Shown here: positions 11,260 through 22,206 of the stretch, piece by piece
How positions within the stretch are numbered: position 1 is the first letter of the stretch
How the letters are laid out: the number at the start of each line of letters is the position of its first letter
From: Mauremys mutica
Taxonomy: Eukaryota > Chordata > Testudines > Geoemydidae
DNA length: 64,000 nucleotides
Assembly (NCBI RefSeq): GCF_020497125.1
Contig: NC_059084.1
Location: forward strand, 33,972,830-34,036,829
Reading direction: 5' to 3'
Notes under the pieces: model-generated
What the model saw: the letters and a program-made list of their open reading frames with translations, nothing else
The model's database searches: none
What the model was told of the DNA's origin: nothing
Made by a program: the position numbers and the translations under genes

Positions 11260-11900
11260 TGTAACGGGGTGACCCCCCGCTCCAGCCTGGAAGGGGTTGG
11301 AAAAGCCCTGCAGAGGGCTGGGGCTGGGCAAGGTACAACCCTGGCTGATTGCAGGAAGTGGCTGTAGCTGGGGCCACGCCCCAACCTGAGCAACAGGGCC
11401 TTCTAAGAAGGCCAGGGAAGCCAGAAGGATCAGTCTCTCTCTGTTTGTAGCGGGAGATGGGCCTGGCTGCAGGGAGCTAGAGACAGGGTACCTGACTGGA
11501 GAAGGGCCTAGCAGAAAGCCAAGAGGTCCTGGGAGTTGCAGAGGGCAGCCCAGGGGTAGGCCAAGGCAGCAGGTCGAAACCCTCCTTGCCAGTGCTGAAT
11601 GGCTGATACTGCAGTCTGCCCCAGGGCACGGGGGTGAGACGATGACTGGCAGTAGCCGTATACTGAGGTGAGGTGGGGATAGTGGGTGGGGGGTTCCCTG
11701 GGCAGGGTAGACCCTGAGAGAAAGGGGTTACTGCCAGGGGGCAGCACCTCAGCTAAAGGGATACTGGCTCTAGGGAGGGGCACGGGGGCCAGGGGCCAGG
11801 CGGATCACCGACCTGCAAAGGGTGCTCTGGATCTGGAACGAGCTGATTCCCAGAAGTCACCAGCAGGAGGTGCCGTGGGGGTGAGTCCGCACCTCTACAA
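11260..11900 (+). mobile_element. probable solo LTR
   Basis: A 640-bp GC-rich block starts TGTAACGGGGTGAC and ends ..CGCACCTCTACAA, with the TG...CA(A) termini of an LTR. It is flanked by GCTG on both sides (a possible 4-bp duplication). No gag or pol lies next to it. The family cannot be named from the sequence alone; a large non-autonomous DNA element is the alternative. Confidence 0.5.
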
Positions 11901-12164
11901 GCTGTTAAACAGTGAAGCTCTTACTCATGCGTTGGTTCAGTCTATATTTTATTGACATGGTTATCTTTGTGAAAACCCCACTTTTACCACTCAGGGCTGT
12001 GCTGATCAGAGAATTGAAAGGAATGAAATTAAACTGTATTAAGACAAAACACATTTTATGCAACTTCAGGGTCAGTGAACATTCTCAGCTATAACCCTCA
12101 ATGTGCAAGAAGAAGAGAAACAATATCCAAGAAAAAGAGCTGGAATTTTTCATCTTGTTATCAC
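11901..12164. other. no gene recognised
   Basis: AT-rich spacer between the LTR-like block and a CR1 copy. Confidence 0.4.
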
Positions 12165-12745
12165 CTAGGCCTTACTGAGTAAAGTAGCAAACACCTGCCC
12201 TTTGCGAAGGAACACAGCACCGTACCGCAGCCCAATCCCCACTGAGCACATTCTCTTCTGCAGACTATACAATCCCAGTTCCCTCAGCCTCTCCTCATAA
12301 GTCATGTGCTCCAGGCCCCTAATCATTTTTGTTGCCCTCCGCTGGACTCTTTCCAATTTTTTCACGTCCCTCGATCTGCTGGCAATGCCCCTGCTTATAC
12401 AGCCCAAAATGCCATTAGCCTTGGCAACAAGGTTCACACTGTTGACTCATATCCAGCTTCTTGAACAAAACCGGCCCCAGGACTGACCCTTGGGGCACTC
12501 CGCTTGATACCAGCTGCCAACTAGACATGGAGCCATTGATCACTATGTGTTGAGCCCGACAATCTAGCCAGCTTTCTAGCCACCTTATAGTCCATTCATC
12601 CAGCCCAAACTTCTTTAACTTGCTGGCAAGAATACTGTGGGAGACTGTATCAAAAGCTTTGCTAAAGTCAAGGAATAACTTGTCCACTGCTTTCCCCTCA
12701 TCCACAGATCTTGTCCTCCACCTGGTTCTCATAGTCACATGCTTC
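12165..12745 (-). mobile_element. CR1 LINE fragment with two internal deletions
   Basis: The minus strand encodes CR1 ORF2 pieces: LFLDFSKAFDTVSHS and [14 protein letters not shown] (reverse transcriptase palm blocks). It jumps over the FADD region to LDMSQQC / [12 protein letters not shown] and then [24 protein letters not shown]. The missing catalytic FADD block and the frame changes show it is dead. The 3' UTR is missing at the low-coordinate end. Confidence 0.85.
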
Positions 12746-12774
12746 CACGGGCCACTTTCCTCACCCAGCAGCGG

Positions 12775-12907
12775 GAGATTTTTAAGGTCAGGCTTGACAA
12801 AGTCCTGCCTGGGATGATTTAGTTGGGAATTGGCCCTGCTTTGAGCAGGAGGTTGGACTAGATGATTCCTGAGGTCCCTTCCAACCCTGATATTCTATGA
12901 TTCTATG
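12775..12907 (+). mobile_element. CR1 3' end ending in ATTCTATG repeats
   Basis: Plus-strand CR1 tail: 'ttaaggtcaggcttgacaaa', 'ctttgagcaggaggttggac', 'aggtcccttccaaccctgat', closing with ATTCTATGATTCTATG, the 8-bp repeat that ends CR1 elements. It is 5'-truncated, as usual for CR1, and sits against the opposite-strand CR1 to its left. Confidence 0.9.
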
Positions 12908-13271
12908 TAATTGCATCCCGTAAGATTAGATGAGTGGCCCCCTCATGGCACCCACTTGGAGGCCTCAGGGGAGCCCAGAACTCAGCCTCTCACCTCAGTT
13001 TCCTTTTCTAGTCCCATCACAACAGCCCCAAATTTAGGTTTCATTTATTAACTTAATGTTCAAAACTAAAATGCAGATGACACCTTCCCTCCAGTTGCCT
13101 GCACCCCAAACTCCCCCAGTCTGGTCTGAGTCCTGCCTACTCTAGCAGGCCGCTCCCACCTCTACCTAGCTGGAGCAATTCCCCCAATCACAGGGTTTTC
13201 CCTCATTCACTCTCTGAACTTTCACTTCAGCCTCCTGAGTTTCCCTCTTCCCCCATCCCCCTTCTGCCCTA

Positions 13272-13386
13272 TATCAGAGGGGTAGCCGTGTTAGTCTGAT
13301 TCTGTAGAAGCAGCAAAGAATCCTGTGGCACCTTATAGACTAACAGACGTTTTGCAGCATGAGCTTTCGTGGGTGAATACCCACTT
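13272..13386 (-). mobile_element. Penelope-like element end fragment with 11-bp TSD
   Basis: The block 'tcagaggggtagccgtgtta' to 'ctttcgtgggtgaatacccacttc' is the terminal region of a Penelope-like family; a related version begins the larger copy at 18632. It is flanked by the same 11 bases CTTCTGCCCTA at 13261-13271 and 13387-13397. Strand is assigned by analogy to the larger copy. Confidence 0.75.
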
Positions 13387-14172
13387 CTTCTGCCCTAGAA
13401 TCACAAAGCTCCCACTTTAGGCACCCAAATCCCAGAATCCGCCCCCCCCCCCAGGATTCACAAACCCAGCTCGGCTGCTGTCTAACCCTGCAGGCACCCA
13501 AGTGTTAGCAGTAAATGGGCCATAGGTGCCTCTGGACATACCCTCTGCAGCCCCACACCAGGCATCTGGATGCCGAGGCTCCTGAGCGATGCACAAACCT
13601 GGGGAAGGTAGATGATCCTCTGCCCGATTCACCTGCAAGGCCCAGAGGCTTTGGAAAATCCCACTGGGCCTTCAAGTATCTGGAAACAACTGACGCTAAA
13701 TCATTGCTGAAAAATGTGCACATACGGAAATCTTTGCTTGTGTCTTGTGGCCTAGGCCAGAGGGTTTCCTTTGGCTTTTTTCTACCTTTGGAAAGCAGCC
13801 TGGGGATGAAATACACACTAGGAAACAAACATTAATTGTACAATCCCCTAACACTGGAGTTCCAGTGGACATTGCAAGCCTATGTTTTAATAATGTAGGT
13901 ATCATACATTGGTGTGTGTTAGTGTCTGTGTATCTAGAAGTCTCCCATCCTACAATGAACGTATACTCAGCATTCCGACTGAGTCCATTTCGCCTGCACC
14001 ATCTCACTGAGCACAATCGCGGGTCCTTGTCTGAACTCTGAGCAGCCACGAGTTCAAGTCTCCCAGCAGCCCAGTGATACCCCAATGTGAAATTTTTTAA
14101 AGTCCCTAAAAGGCTCTGGTCCCAGGTTTTGAGAGATCTCTCCAGCTCCACTTTCTCCCAGGGCTGTAAGAG

Positions 14173-14569
14173 CAGTGGTTCTCAACCAGGGGTATGTGTA
14201 GCCTAGGGGTACACAGAGGTCTTCCACCAACTCATCTAGAGATTTGCCTAGTTTTACAGCAAGCTGCATAAAAAGCACTATCAAAGTCTGTACAAACTAA
14301 AATTTCATACAGACTTGTGTATACTGCTCTATAGACTATACACTGAAATGTAAGTACAATCTTTATATATCAATTGATTTATTTCATAATTATATGGTAA
14401 AAATGAGAAAATCTGCAGTTTTTCAGTAGCAGTGCACTGTGACAGTTTTGTATTTTTATGTCTGATTTTGTAAGCAAATAGTTTTTAAGTGAGGTGAAAC
14501 TTGAGATTAAGCAAGACAAATCAGACTCCTGAGAGAGGTACAGTAGTCTGGAAAGGATGAGAGACACTG
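14173..14569. mobile_element. hAT MITE downstream of OR, unit 1
   Basis: Imperfect terminal inverted repeats (CAGTGGTTCTCAACC / the right end reverse-complements to CAGTGTCTCTCATCC) bound a 397-bp AT-rich body. The identical 8-bp duplication TGTAAGAG is at 14165-14172 and 14570-14577. Orthologous insertions are in units 2 and 4; unit 3 lacks it. It lies about 120 bp 3' of the OR stop and carries TTTATT (AATAAA on the gene strand) at 14378-14383, so it could supply a polyadenylation signal. Confidence 0.9.
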
Positions 14570-14693
14570 TGTAAGAGCAGGACACGAAGCCCAATGAAGC
14601 TCAGGGAAATACGACCTGGGAGTACACCAGACTTCGCTTCAGGCCCTACCCCAGCCAATGTTATATCTATTTTAACATAAGGAAATTGACCGG

Positions 14694-15644
14694 TTAGCGT
14701 AGTCCAAGCATGAATTTCCTGCAAGCTTTCCTCAGGGCCTCCTGGACCTCTTTGTTTCTCAGGCTGTAGATGAGGGGATTGACCAGGGGAGTGAGGACAG
14801 CGTAGACGACAGAGAGAATTTTCTTGAAGTCATTCAAGATGTCTGTTGTTGGGAACATGTAGACAATCAGCAGAGTTGCATAATAAATGCTCACTACAAT
14901 GAGGTGGGAGGAGCAGGTGGAAAAGGCCTTCTGCCTCCCAGTGGTGGACGGGATTCTCAGGATTGTGGTGACAATGCAGATGTAGGACATCAAGGTAAGC
15001 AGGAACGGGACAAGAAAGAAAAGGAAGCTGAGTATGAAAGCCAACATTTCTATCAGGTGAGGGTCATTGCAGGAAAGCTTTACAAGGGGGATGAAATCAC
15101 AAAAAAAATGGTCAATACCATTGGGGCCACAGAACGTTAACTGTGATATCGACAACGTTGTTATGCTATTGCCTAGGAAGCCACCTATCCAAGAGCCACC
15201 TGCAAGCTGGAGGCAGGCCCTGCCACTCATACGGGCTGCATAGTGCAGTGGATTGCATATGGCTAAATACCGATCGTAAGACATCACCGAGAGGAGAAGG
15301 CATTCTGTAGCAAGAAGAGAACCAAATAAATAATATTGTGTGACACACCCATTGAATGAAATAGTCCTGTCCCCAGTCAGGGGACCGGCCAGCATCCTGG
15401 GCAGGATGGTGGAGGTGTAGCAGGTCTCCAAGCAGGACAAATTCCCCAGGAAGAAGTACATGGGGGTGTGAAGGTGTCGATCAGCCCCAACTAGTGCCAT
15501 GATGAGGATGTTCCCGGTCACGGTCGCGATGTAGATCACTAGGAACAGCAGGAAGAGAAGAATCTGCAGTTCTGGGAGGTCCCCGAATCCTAGGAGGATG
15601 AATTCTGTGATGGACGTTTGGTTTCCCTGTTCTGGGTTTGCCAT
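14694..15644 (-). CDS. class II olfactory receptor, intact (OR unit 1)
   Basis: Seven-transmembrane odorant receptor of 316 residues in one exon, expected in the cilia membrane of olfactory neurons, signalling through Golf and cAMP. Visible motifs: N-glycosylation site NQT (residues 9-11); GN of TM1 (44-45); [13 protein letters not shown] (58-70); Cys100 for the extracellular disulphide; MSYDRYLAIC at the end of TM3 (121-130); extracellular loop 2 cysteines 172, 182 and 192; SY (220-221); KAFSTCSSHL of TM6 (239-248); PLVNPLIYSLRN of TM7 (286-297). I chose the ATG at 15644 because the protein then matches the unit-3 receptor in length. Upstream in-frame ATGs (15653, 15695) lie in what looks like the intron end, with an acceptor just 5' of the start. 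By motif style it is nearest to OR11A1-like receptors, but the subfamily needs a tree. It is the best-preserved receptor of the array. Confidence 0.93.
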   Translation of the reverse strand: MANPEQGNQTSITEFILLGFGDLPELQILLFLLFLVIYIATVTGNILIMALVGADRHLHTPMYFFLGNLSCLETCYTSTILPRMLAGPLTGDRTISFNGCVTQYYLFGSLLATECLLLSVMSYDRYLAICNPLHYAARMSGRACLQLAGGSWIGGFLGNSITTLSISQLTFCGPNGIDHFFCDFIPLVKLSCNDPHLIEMLAFILSFLFFLVPFLLTLMSYICIVTTILRIPSTTGRQKAFSTCSSHLIVVSIYYATLLIVYMFPTTDILNDFKKILSVVYAVLTPLVNPLIYSLRNKEVQEALRKACRKFMLGLR

Positions 15645-15653
15645 GGGGTACAT

Positions 15654-15695
15654 CTTTGGGAAACAAATGAACTCTGTGACATAAATGAAGAACAT
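15654..15695 (-). promoter_or_regulatory. likely 3' splice acceptor before OR start
   Basis: Vertebrate OR genes usually have upstream non-coding exons joined just before the coding exon. On the gene strand 'TTGTTTCCCAAAG' sits about 10 bases before ATG here. The matching positions read 'TTTCTTTCCAGTAG' in unit 3 and 'TTTCTTTCCCACAG' in unit 4, each ending in AG after a pyrimidine tract. An earlier alternative acceptor (ATGTCACAG or ATGTGGCAG) is also shared. Prediction only; RNA would decide. Confidence 0.5.
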
Positions 15696-16389
15696 TCATT
15701 CCAATTTTCCTTTTTAAAAACGTATTTATCTATTTTTAATTTTATTTCTAGGATATTTTTAGTTTACATTACATTGCATATTATTGCATTACATTGCATT
15801 GCATATAGTTATTTACATTTATTTCTATTCATCTTTATATTATTTTATTTCATAAAGCTCTATACAATAATTCTTTTCCTAAACAGAACTGTATAGAAAT
15901 TGATCTTTTCCCCTGGAACATTTTGATCTCTATCAACAAAACCTTTTTCCGTAAGAAATGCCAATCAGAATTTTTTATCAGCTTCACATTTTCATATCTA
16001 TCTTTGGTTAAAAGTAGTATTAATCCTCTCTCTCTCTCTCTAGTCTGCCATTACTGTCTCTTTTCCCATTACTGATCCTAGACAAGTTGGGTGAGATCAT
16101 ATTTTTTCCCAGACTGATTTACTAATCTTTATTAACTGCTCAGTAAGGCCCTGATCCTGCACAGAGTGATTCACAAGGTTAATTTTACACACCGGGAATA
16201 ATTCTGTTCCATTTGAGACTTTTCCGCTGACATTTACGATAAAAGTTCTACTGACTTAATGGATGGGGCCTCTTTGATTTCAGTGGGATTTGGACAGCGA
16301 ACGCCTTGAGCTTTCTTTTAACGTACAGCTCGTCTGGATTTGATTTCCATCGACAGACATTGGTAAAGGTTGATATCAGCTGATACAAC

Positions 16390-16930
16390 CAAACCAACAA
16401 CAGAAACTATCAGGAAGAGGGCGTTAGTGCAGCCTCTCCCTGCACCTTGCAGCTGCAGGGACGGTGTGACCGGTCCCATGGCCGGGCATGGACCCCTCTG
16501 CACCCAGCTGCCCCAGGAGTGAATGAGTGGTACTGGGACAGCTGAGCTGCAGAGGGCTCCCTGCGTAGCCCAATGGCGGGCGACACCCATTCCTGCAGGC
16601 GCAAGGTGCGGGGAAGGCAGCGGCCCTGGCAGGCCTGGGCTGTGAGAAGGAGGGTGAGTCCTTGGCTGTGGGGGAGGCCACCCCACTGCTGAATGGTTTC
16701 TGCCCATCGATGGAGCAGTTCAACAATGAGGTGACCACTCCCGTGTCCGGGGGCTCCCCGCCATCCTCCTCCTGCTCCCAGCCCTGGCCATGGATCTCTG
16801 CTCCACTGGGCCAGAGCAGCCACCTTCCCTGCCCCTTGTGCCCTGGTGTCTTGGATCTCTTGGCCGGTTAGGAACCCCCGACTTCCCCACTGGCAGCGCT
16901 GCCCTCACCCTGACACGCACCTTAGCCCCC
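16390..16930. other. conserved GC-rich block upstream of OR, unit 1
   Basis: About 540 bp, GC- and CpG-rich, 0.75-1.3 kb upstream of the OR start, in AT-rich surroundings. The same block occurs at 43885-44400 and 54650-55145 at similar positions (1.5-2 kb upstream). Some minus-strand frames keep related peptides in all three copies (for example SPHLAPAGMGVA, then ALCSSAVP), but others are broken. It could be a promoter or first-exon region, or an old transposon trapped in the ancestral unit. No known protein recognised. Confidence 0.5.
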
Positions 16931-17254
16931 ACTGAGCTTCCTGTGACTGTAAAAATTAATAGTTAAAAATTGGAGGAAAAAGATAAAATAATCCCAATAT
17001 TAACCCTCTAATGGCAGAAACAAAAGCAATTTGTGCCTAGTCTACTTATAGCCGGCGTCTGCCCCCTGAGCACCGAGCACAGCAGGCCAAAAGCAGCCCC
17101 ACTTTCCCCATGGCAGATCTCTCAACGTCCCATGAGGAGGGAGCTGCCATGGAGGGTACAACTCTGTTGGGGTCAGGAGGGGAAGTCAGAGAGGAATGAA
17201 GGCTGCTCCCATGTTTGAAACCTTGGACTTGGCAGATGTTGTTTCAGTTCCCTG

Positions 17255-17560
17255 CTTCTTCACCAGCTCTTTGTGTGACTTTCAGGCAAGATTTCCAAAG
17301 GCCGGTACGTACACGGGTGCCTGAGTAGGGGCCGTACCTAACACCCATCGATTTCCAATCCCACTGGGGGGTCTGTGTCTTGAGGTGCCAAGAAACCTCC
17401 ATAAATCTACCCCTCTGGGTGTCAGGCCTTGTCTGTAAAACAGGGGTAATTGCATCACATAGGGATCGTGGGAGGATAGATGCATTCAGGGCATTGAGGT
17501 GCCAAGATACCAGGGTGATGGAGGCCAGATAAGGAGCTAGGATAGACGTGATCTGACAAG
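17255..17560 (+). mobile_element. MIR-type SINE relic, unit 1
   Basis: 'cttgtctgtaaaacaggggt' followed by 'gggaggatagatgcattcag' and 'ccaagataccagggtgatgg' matches the 3' half of MIR-like reptile SINEs. The same relic lies at 44720-45010 and 55490-55765, so it predates the OR duplications. Confidence 0.55.
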
Positions 17561-18631
17561 TCTTTCCTTTTTCCAAATTCTGTAATTTTGCTTTAGGTTG
17601 GGAGTTTAAGAGAGATCAGTGCCCAGTTCACCTTGGATTTCAGTGGAATGAGTTACCGAACAAACCAACATTGCTTCAAACTGCTTAAGATTCATGGATC
17701 AGGGAGAAAAGGGTTGATTTACCTCTAAGGTGGGTCTGTCTGCAGCTGGAGTCTCGATTGTCACCTCCTCACGCAGCATTTCAGGGACCAGGATCCAGTT
17801 TATTCAGCTCATTTTCTCTCCCCACTGCATTCACCTACTTCCGCATTTCCATTGTCTAGAATGACAACCTAGAAAAGCTACTGAGGCTCTGTTCCATGTC
17901 TGGTAATGTGACCCTGTGCCTCATACCCTCTGTCAAACGGAGAACGTCTTTTCTGATTCATTATATATCCTTCTGCGGGGAGAGGCAGTCTCCTGAGGCC
18001 CGTATGCTGTGGGGAAAGCAACAGGCAAGGGGAAGTTGGTATTTACTGACATTTTCTAAAACTAAACCAGCATCAGACTTCTAATTTGAAAGGGAGAGTC
18101 CTGGAGAGGGAAGAAACTTCTACTCCTGAAACAAATCTCTATTGCATGAACGCTATGGTGACTGTTAAGAAATAACACACTAATTCTAGATTTTACAGCT
18201 GCCTCGGTGATTTGGATGCTGAGTTTCCATCCAATTCCCTTAGAAAGGTTTGAGACTGTCAGCAGAGTTAGCTGATCTTACATTTTCTACAACTAACCCC
18301 CCTGTTGCCCTCTATAGCAAGCAAACATGTACCCAGTCCCCATCCAATGAGCTCATTCAATTAATTCAGGTAATTTTTTAAAAAGAGTCTAAGTTATATA
18401 GAAGCCTACAACCCATTTTCAAAAGTTTCTCAGTTGCTAAATCTTAGCAACCTAAACCTCACTGAAAGGCAATGGGACTTAGTCTCCAATGTCACTTTTG
18501 AAGTTTGCTTAAGTGTTTTTGAAAATGTAAACCTTAGCTCAATTCCTCCTGGTCAGTCATTTCTGAAACAAGGAAGTGCAGGCTGCTGCTCAGGTAAAAT
18601 CCAGCTGCAAGAGGGTGCTTCACATATTTAG

Positions 18632-20104
18632 GTTTCAGAGTGGTAGCTGTGTTAGTCTGTATCAGCAAAAAGAACAGGACTACTTGTGGCACCTTAGAGA
18701 CAAATTTATGTGAGCATAAGCTTTCATGGGCTAAAACCCACTTCACAGGATGCAATCAGTAGAAATACAGTAGGAAGATATATATACACAGAGGACATGA
18801 AAAAATGGGTATTGCCATACTAACTATAACGACAGTAGTCAATTAAGGTGGGCTTTTATCAGTAGGAGAAAAAAAACTTTTGTAGTGATAATCAGGATGG
18901 CCCATTTCCAACAATTGACAAGAAGGTGTGAATAACAGTAGGGGAAAAATTAGCATGGGGAAATAGTTTTTACTTTGTGTAATGACCCATCCACTCCCAA
19001 TCTTTATTCAAGCCTAACTTAATGGTGTCCAGTTTGAAAATTAATTCTAATTCTGCAGTTTCTTATTGGAGTCTGTCTTTGAAGTTTTTTTGTTGGAGTA
19101 TTGTGACTTTGCGGTCTGTAATTGAGTGACCAGGGAGGTTGAAGTGTTCTCTGACCGGTTTTTGATTGTTATAATTCTTGACAGCTGTTTTGTGTCCATT
19201 TATTCTTTTGCATAGAGACTGTCCGGTTTGGCCAGTGTACAAGGCAAAGGGGCATTGCTGGCACATGATGGCATATATCACATTGGTAGATGTGCAGGTG
19301 AACGAGCCTCTGATAGTGTGGCTGATGTGATTAGGTCCTATGATGGTGTCCCCCAAATAGATAAGTGGACAGAGTTGGCAACGGTCTTTGTAGCAAGGAT
19401 AGGTTCCTGGGTTAGTGTTTTTGGTGTGTGGTTGCTGGTGAGTATTTGCTTCAGGTTGGGGCGCTGTCTGTAAGTGAGGACTGGCCTGTCTCCCAAGATC
19501 TGTGAGAGTGAGGGATTGTCCTTTAGGATTGGTTGTAGATCCTTGATGATGTGCTGGAGAGGTTTTAGTTGGGGGCTGAAGGTGACAGCTAGTGGCGTTC
19601 TGTTGCTTTCTTTGTTGGGCCTGTCCTGTTGTAGGTGACTTCTGGGTACTCTTCTGGCTCTGTCAATCTGTTTCTTCACTTCAGTAGATGTTTGTCTCTG
19701 TCTAAGGGGCTGGAGCAAATGTGGTTGTATCTCAGAGCTTGGCTGTAGACAATGGATCATGTGGCGTGGTCTGGATGAAAGCTGGAGGCATGTAGGTAAG
19801 TATAGCTGCCAGTAGGTTTCCGGTATAGGGTGGTGTTTATGTGACCATCGTTTATTAGCACTGGAAGTGGATCTCTTCTGTTGACTGGTCCAGGCTGAGG
19901 TTGATGGTGGGATTGAAATTGTTGAAATCATGGTGGAATTCCTCAAGGGCTTCTTTTCCATGGGTCCAGATGATGAAGATATCATCAATGTAGCGCAAGT
20001 ATAGTAGGGGCATTAGGGGACAAGAGCTGAGGAAGCATTGTTCTAAGTCAGCCATAGAAATGTTGGCATACTGTGGGGCCATGTGGGTACCCATGGCAGT
20101 GGTG
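18632..20104 (-). mobile_element. Penelope-like retroelement, 5'-truncated
   Basis: The minus strand carries a reverse transcriptase piece with PQYANISMADLEQ and the catalytic LRYIDDIFIIW motif (19855-20160). A broken middle segment follows (19338-19988, out of frame), then a C-terminal GIY-YIG-type endonuclease segment (FALYTGQTGQSLCKRINGHK, 19063-19356). This RT-then-GIY-YIG order defines Penelope-like elements. The 3' terminal region starts at 18632 with 'ttcagagtggtagctgtgtt'. By comparison with unit 4 it interrupts the duplicated flank between 'acatatttaggtt' and 'aaagacc.aactcccatgac'. Frameshifts make it inactive. Only unit 1 has it. Confidence 0.85.
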
Positions 20105-20740
20105 GGTAATGTACACAGTAAAGACCAAACTCCCATGACAGTACTATGAGAATTTGGCACCTAACTCCCTTAGGCTTCTTGGAAAGGCCCATACCATGGA
20201 AGCATGGAAGTCAGAGACCTGAGATTATAAAATACAAATAATTTCTTCCCATTCCCAGAAAAGTTTCAGGGTCACAGGCATCTTCAGTGCCATAGCACAT
20301 AATACAAAAATATAATCTTGTTCCAGAACTGTAGGTCTCTAATTGGTTTGTTAGAGTTTGAGAAACAAGGAATAGCACTGATCCCATCCCGTAAAGGAGA
20401 GTGTTCTACATTCGCACTAGCCAGTTCATGGGCCAGTTTGGGTACAGTCAATATAATCATTTGAGTTGTGTGTATTGCAAAGGATACAAATATTCACTTA
20501 TTTCTGAAAGCAAAACCAACTAGATTGTCATAATTTCCAGTTCTCTCCTTCCATAATTTGCCCCCTATCCATGCAGCAAGGTCTCATTCCAATTTATCCG
20601 CAGAGTGAAAAATTTTGTGTAAAGCTTTGTTGTTTAAAATGTCCAAATGGTGAACATTTGTGGCTCGCATAATTGTATTTTGGAAAAAGGGGTTTGTTTC
20701 TTTCTTTGCTTTTTAATTGATCTCTGGGAAAAAACATTGC

Positions 20741-21210
20741 TGTCAGGCCTGGGTGGCGCATATTGTAGGCTGGGGGAAACTACCCCCCACAAACACTCCA
20801 GTATGGCCCCATCCATGCTCCACCCCGAGGGCCCCTCCTGGTTGCTGCTTTCCTCTTGACTCCTCCAGCCCTGGCAGGCTGCTCCTCTTCTGGGAAGTGC
20901 ACCAGGGTTGGGCCAGGTTTAGAGCCTGTGGCTGGGATTTGAGGCAGGTGGGGCTGCCTAGCGCTTCGGGCCCCTGGGCGGTGGGGTCACGCCACCCAGT
21001 GTTCGGGAGGGCTTAGGGCACTGGAATGGGGCAGCCTGGGGCTGGGGCGGTGGGACCAGCAGATGCAGGGGGAAGAGAGGGGCTCAGGGCTCCAGCAGGG
21101 TAGGGGGGGCCGAAGGGGTGGAGGAAGGGGCGGAGGTGGCCAGGGCCTCAGGCAGATGGGACGGGGCTGAGGGCTTGGCTCACCCAGGAGCCTCTCACGC
21201 ATCACCCTTG
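20741..21210. mobile_element. GC-rich insertion shared with unit 4
   Basis: About 470 bp of GC-rich sequence splits the flank 'attgc|gacagggatgaaatccc', which is continuous in unit 2 (38580-38610). The same insertion is at 60880-61348. The boundaries carry similar words (ttgctgtcagg / ttgccgacagg), a possible imperfect target duplication. It has no coding capacity I trust and no named family; probably a non-autonomous transposon. Confidence 0.5.
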
Positions 21211-21699
21211 CCGACAGGGATGAAATCCCATTGCTTAGCTCTTCAAGGAAAACACGTCTAATCTGCATATTGGCTAGACTACAAGGCGAGAGCTGAATCT
21301 TCTCACACTGCAGCTTAAATTTTTAATTCCAAGTTGACTGACTCTTCACCACTTTAAGGAATATTAAACCTGTGATTTCAGATAAAAATAATTATTTTAT
21401 GTGCCATTCCCTGTGATCAGCTGCCGTGTAGAGATCATTAGGGAGGAGACATAGAACATTGGCCAAATTAACCTTTGCTTCCCCTAATGCCCAATACACA
21501 GTATAGCCGCGCCTTTCCCAGCCTTCCTCCTCTGCGATCCCTAGTGCTCCCATGCTAGAGCAGAGCTGCCCCTTTCCCATTCCTCACCCTCTGCTGTCCC
21601 CAATGCCCCTTTGCCCCAGGTACATTCTTGGATGTGCAGCTGGCACTGTACAAAAACAGAACAGTACATACAACAGTACACTGGTGGAAACAAAAAAAA

Positions 21700-22206
21700 C
21701 AACAACCCCAAACACCATTCTGGGATGTATTAGCAGGAGTGTTGTAAGCAAGGTAAGAGAAGCAATTCTTTCACTCAATACCACGCTGATAAGGCCTCAA
21801 CTGAAGTATTGTGTCCTGTTCAGGAAAGATGGGGACAAATTGGAAAAAGTCCAGAGAGAAGCAACAAAAATGATTAAAAGTCCAGAAAACATGACCTGTG
21901 AGGGAAGATTGGAAGATTGGGTTTGTTTAGTCTGGAGAACAGAAGACTGAGGGGACACAACAAGTGTTTTCAAGTACATAAAAACTCGTTACAAGAAGCA
22001 TGGGGAAAAGTTATTCTTCGTAACCTCTTAGGACAGGACAAAATGCAATGGGCTTAAAGTGCAGCAAGGGTGCTGTAGATTGGATTAGGAAAAGATTGTG
22101 GGATCTCCACCATTGGAGGTTTTAAAGAACAGTTCAAACACCTGTGAGGAACGGTTTGATAATGACATAGTCCTGCCTTGAGTTCAGAAGACTGGACTAG
22201 ATCGTA
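21700..22206 (+). mobile_element. old CR1 LINE 3' part, unit 1
   Basis: Plus-strand decayed CR1: 'gggatgtattagcaggagtg', 'caacaaaaatgattaaaagt', 'gaaaacatgacctgtgaggg' (the RATKMI / YE.RL region), 'cctgccttgagttcagaaga'. Matching copies are at 61820-62248 (unit 4) and partly at 48897-49150 (unit 3), so it predates the array. Its tail is interrupted by a younger CR1 on the opposite strand. Confidence 0.75.

Noticed and set aside
14378..14383. TTTATT as a dedicated OR polyadenylation signal
   Set aside because: It lies inside a hAT MITE and occurs in unit 4 at a shifted position; kept only as a possible co-opted signal.
15645..15695. N-terminal extension MFFIYVTEF... of the unit-1 OR (333 residues)
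   Set aside because: The equivalent in other units includes intron-like sequence and a splice acceptor; 316 residues matches the unit-3 receptor and normal OR length.
16410..16823. 137-codon minus-strand frame upstream of OR1 as a gene
   Set aside because: Related frames in units 3 and 4 are shifted or broken and no protein family is recognisable; reported instead as a conserved GC-rich block.
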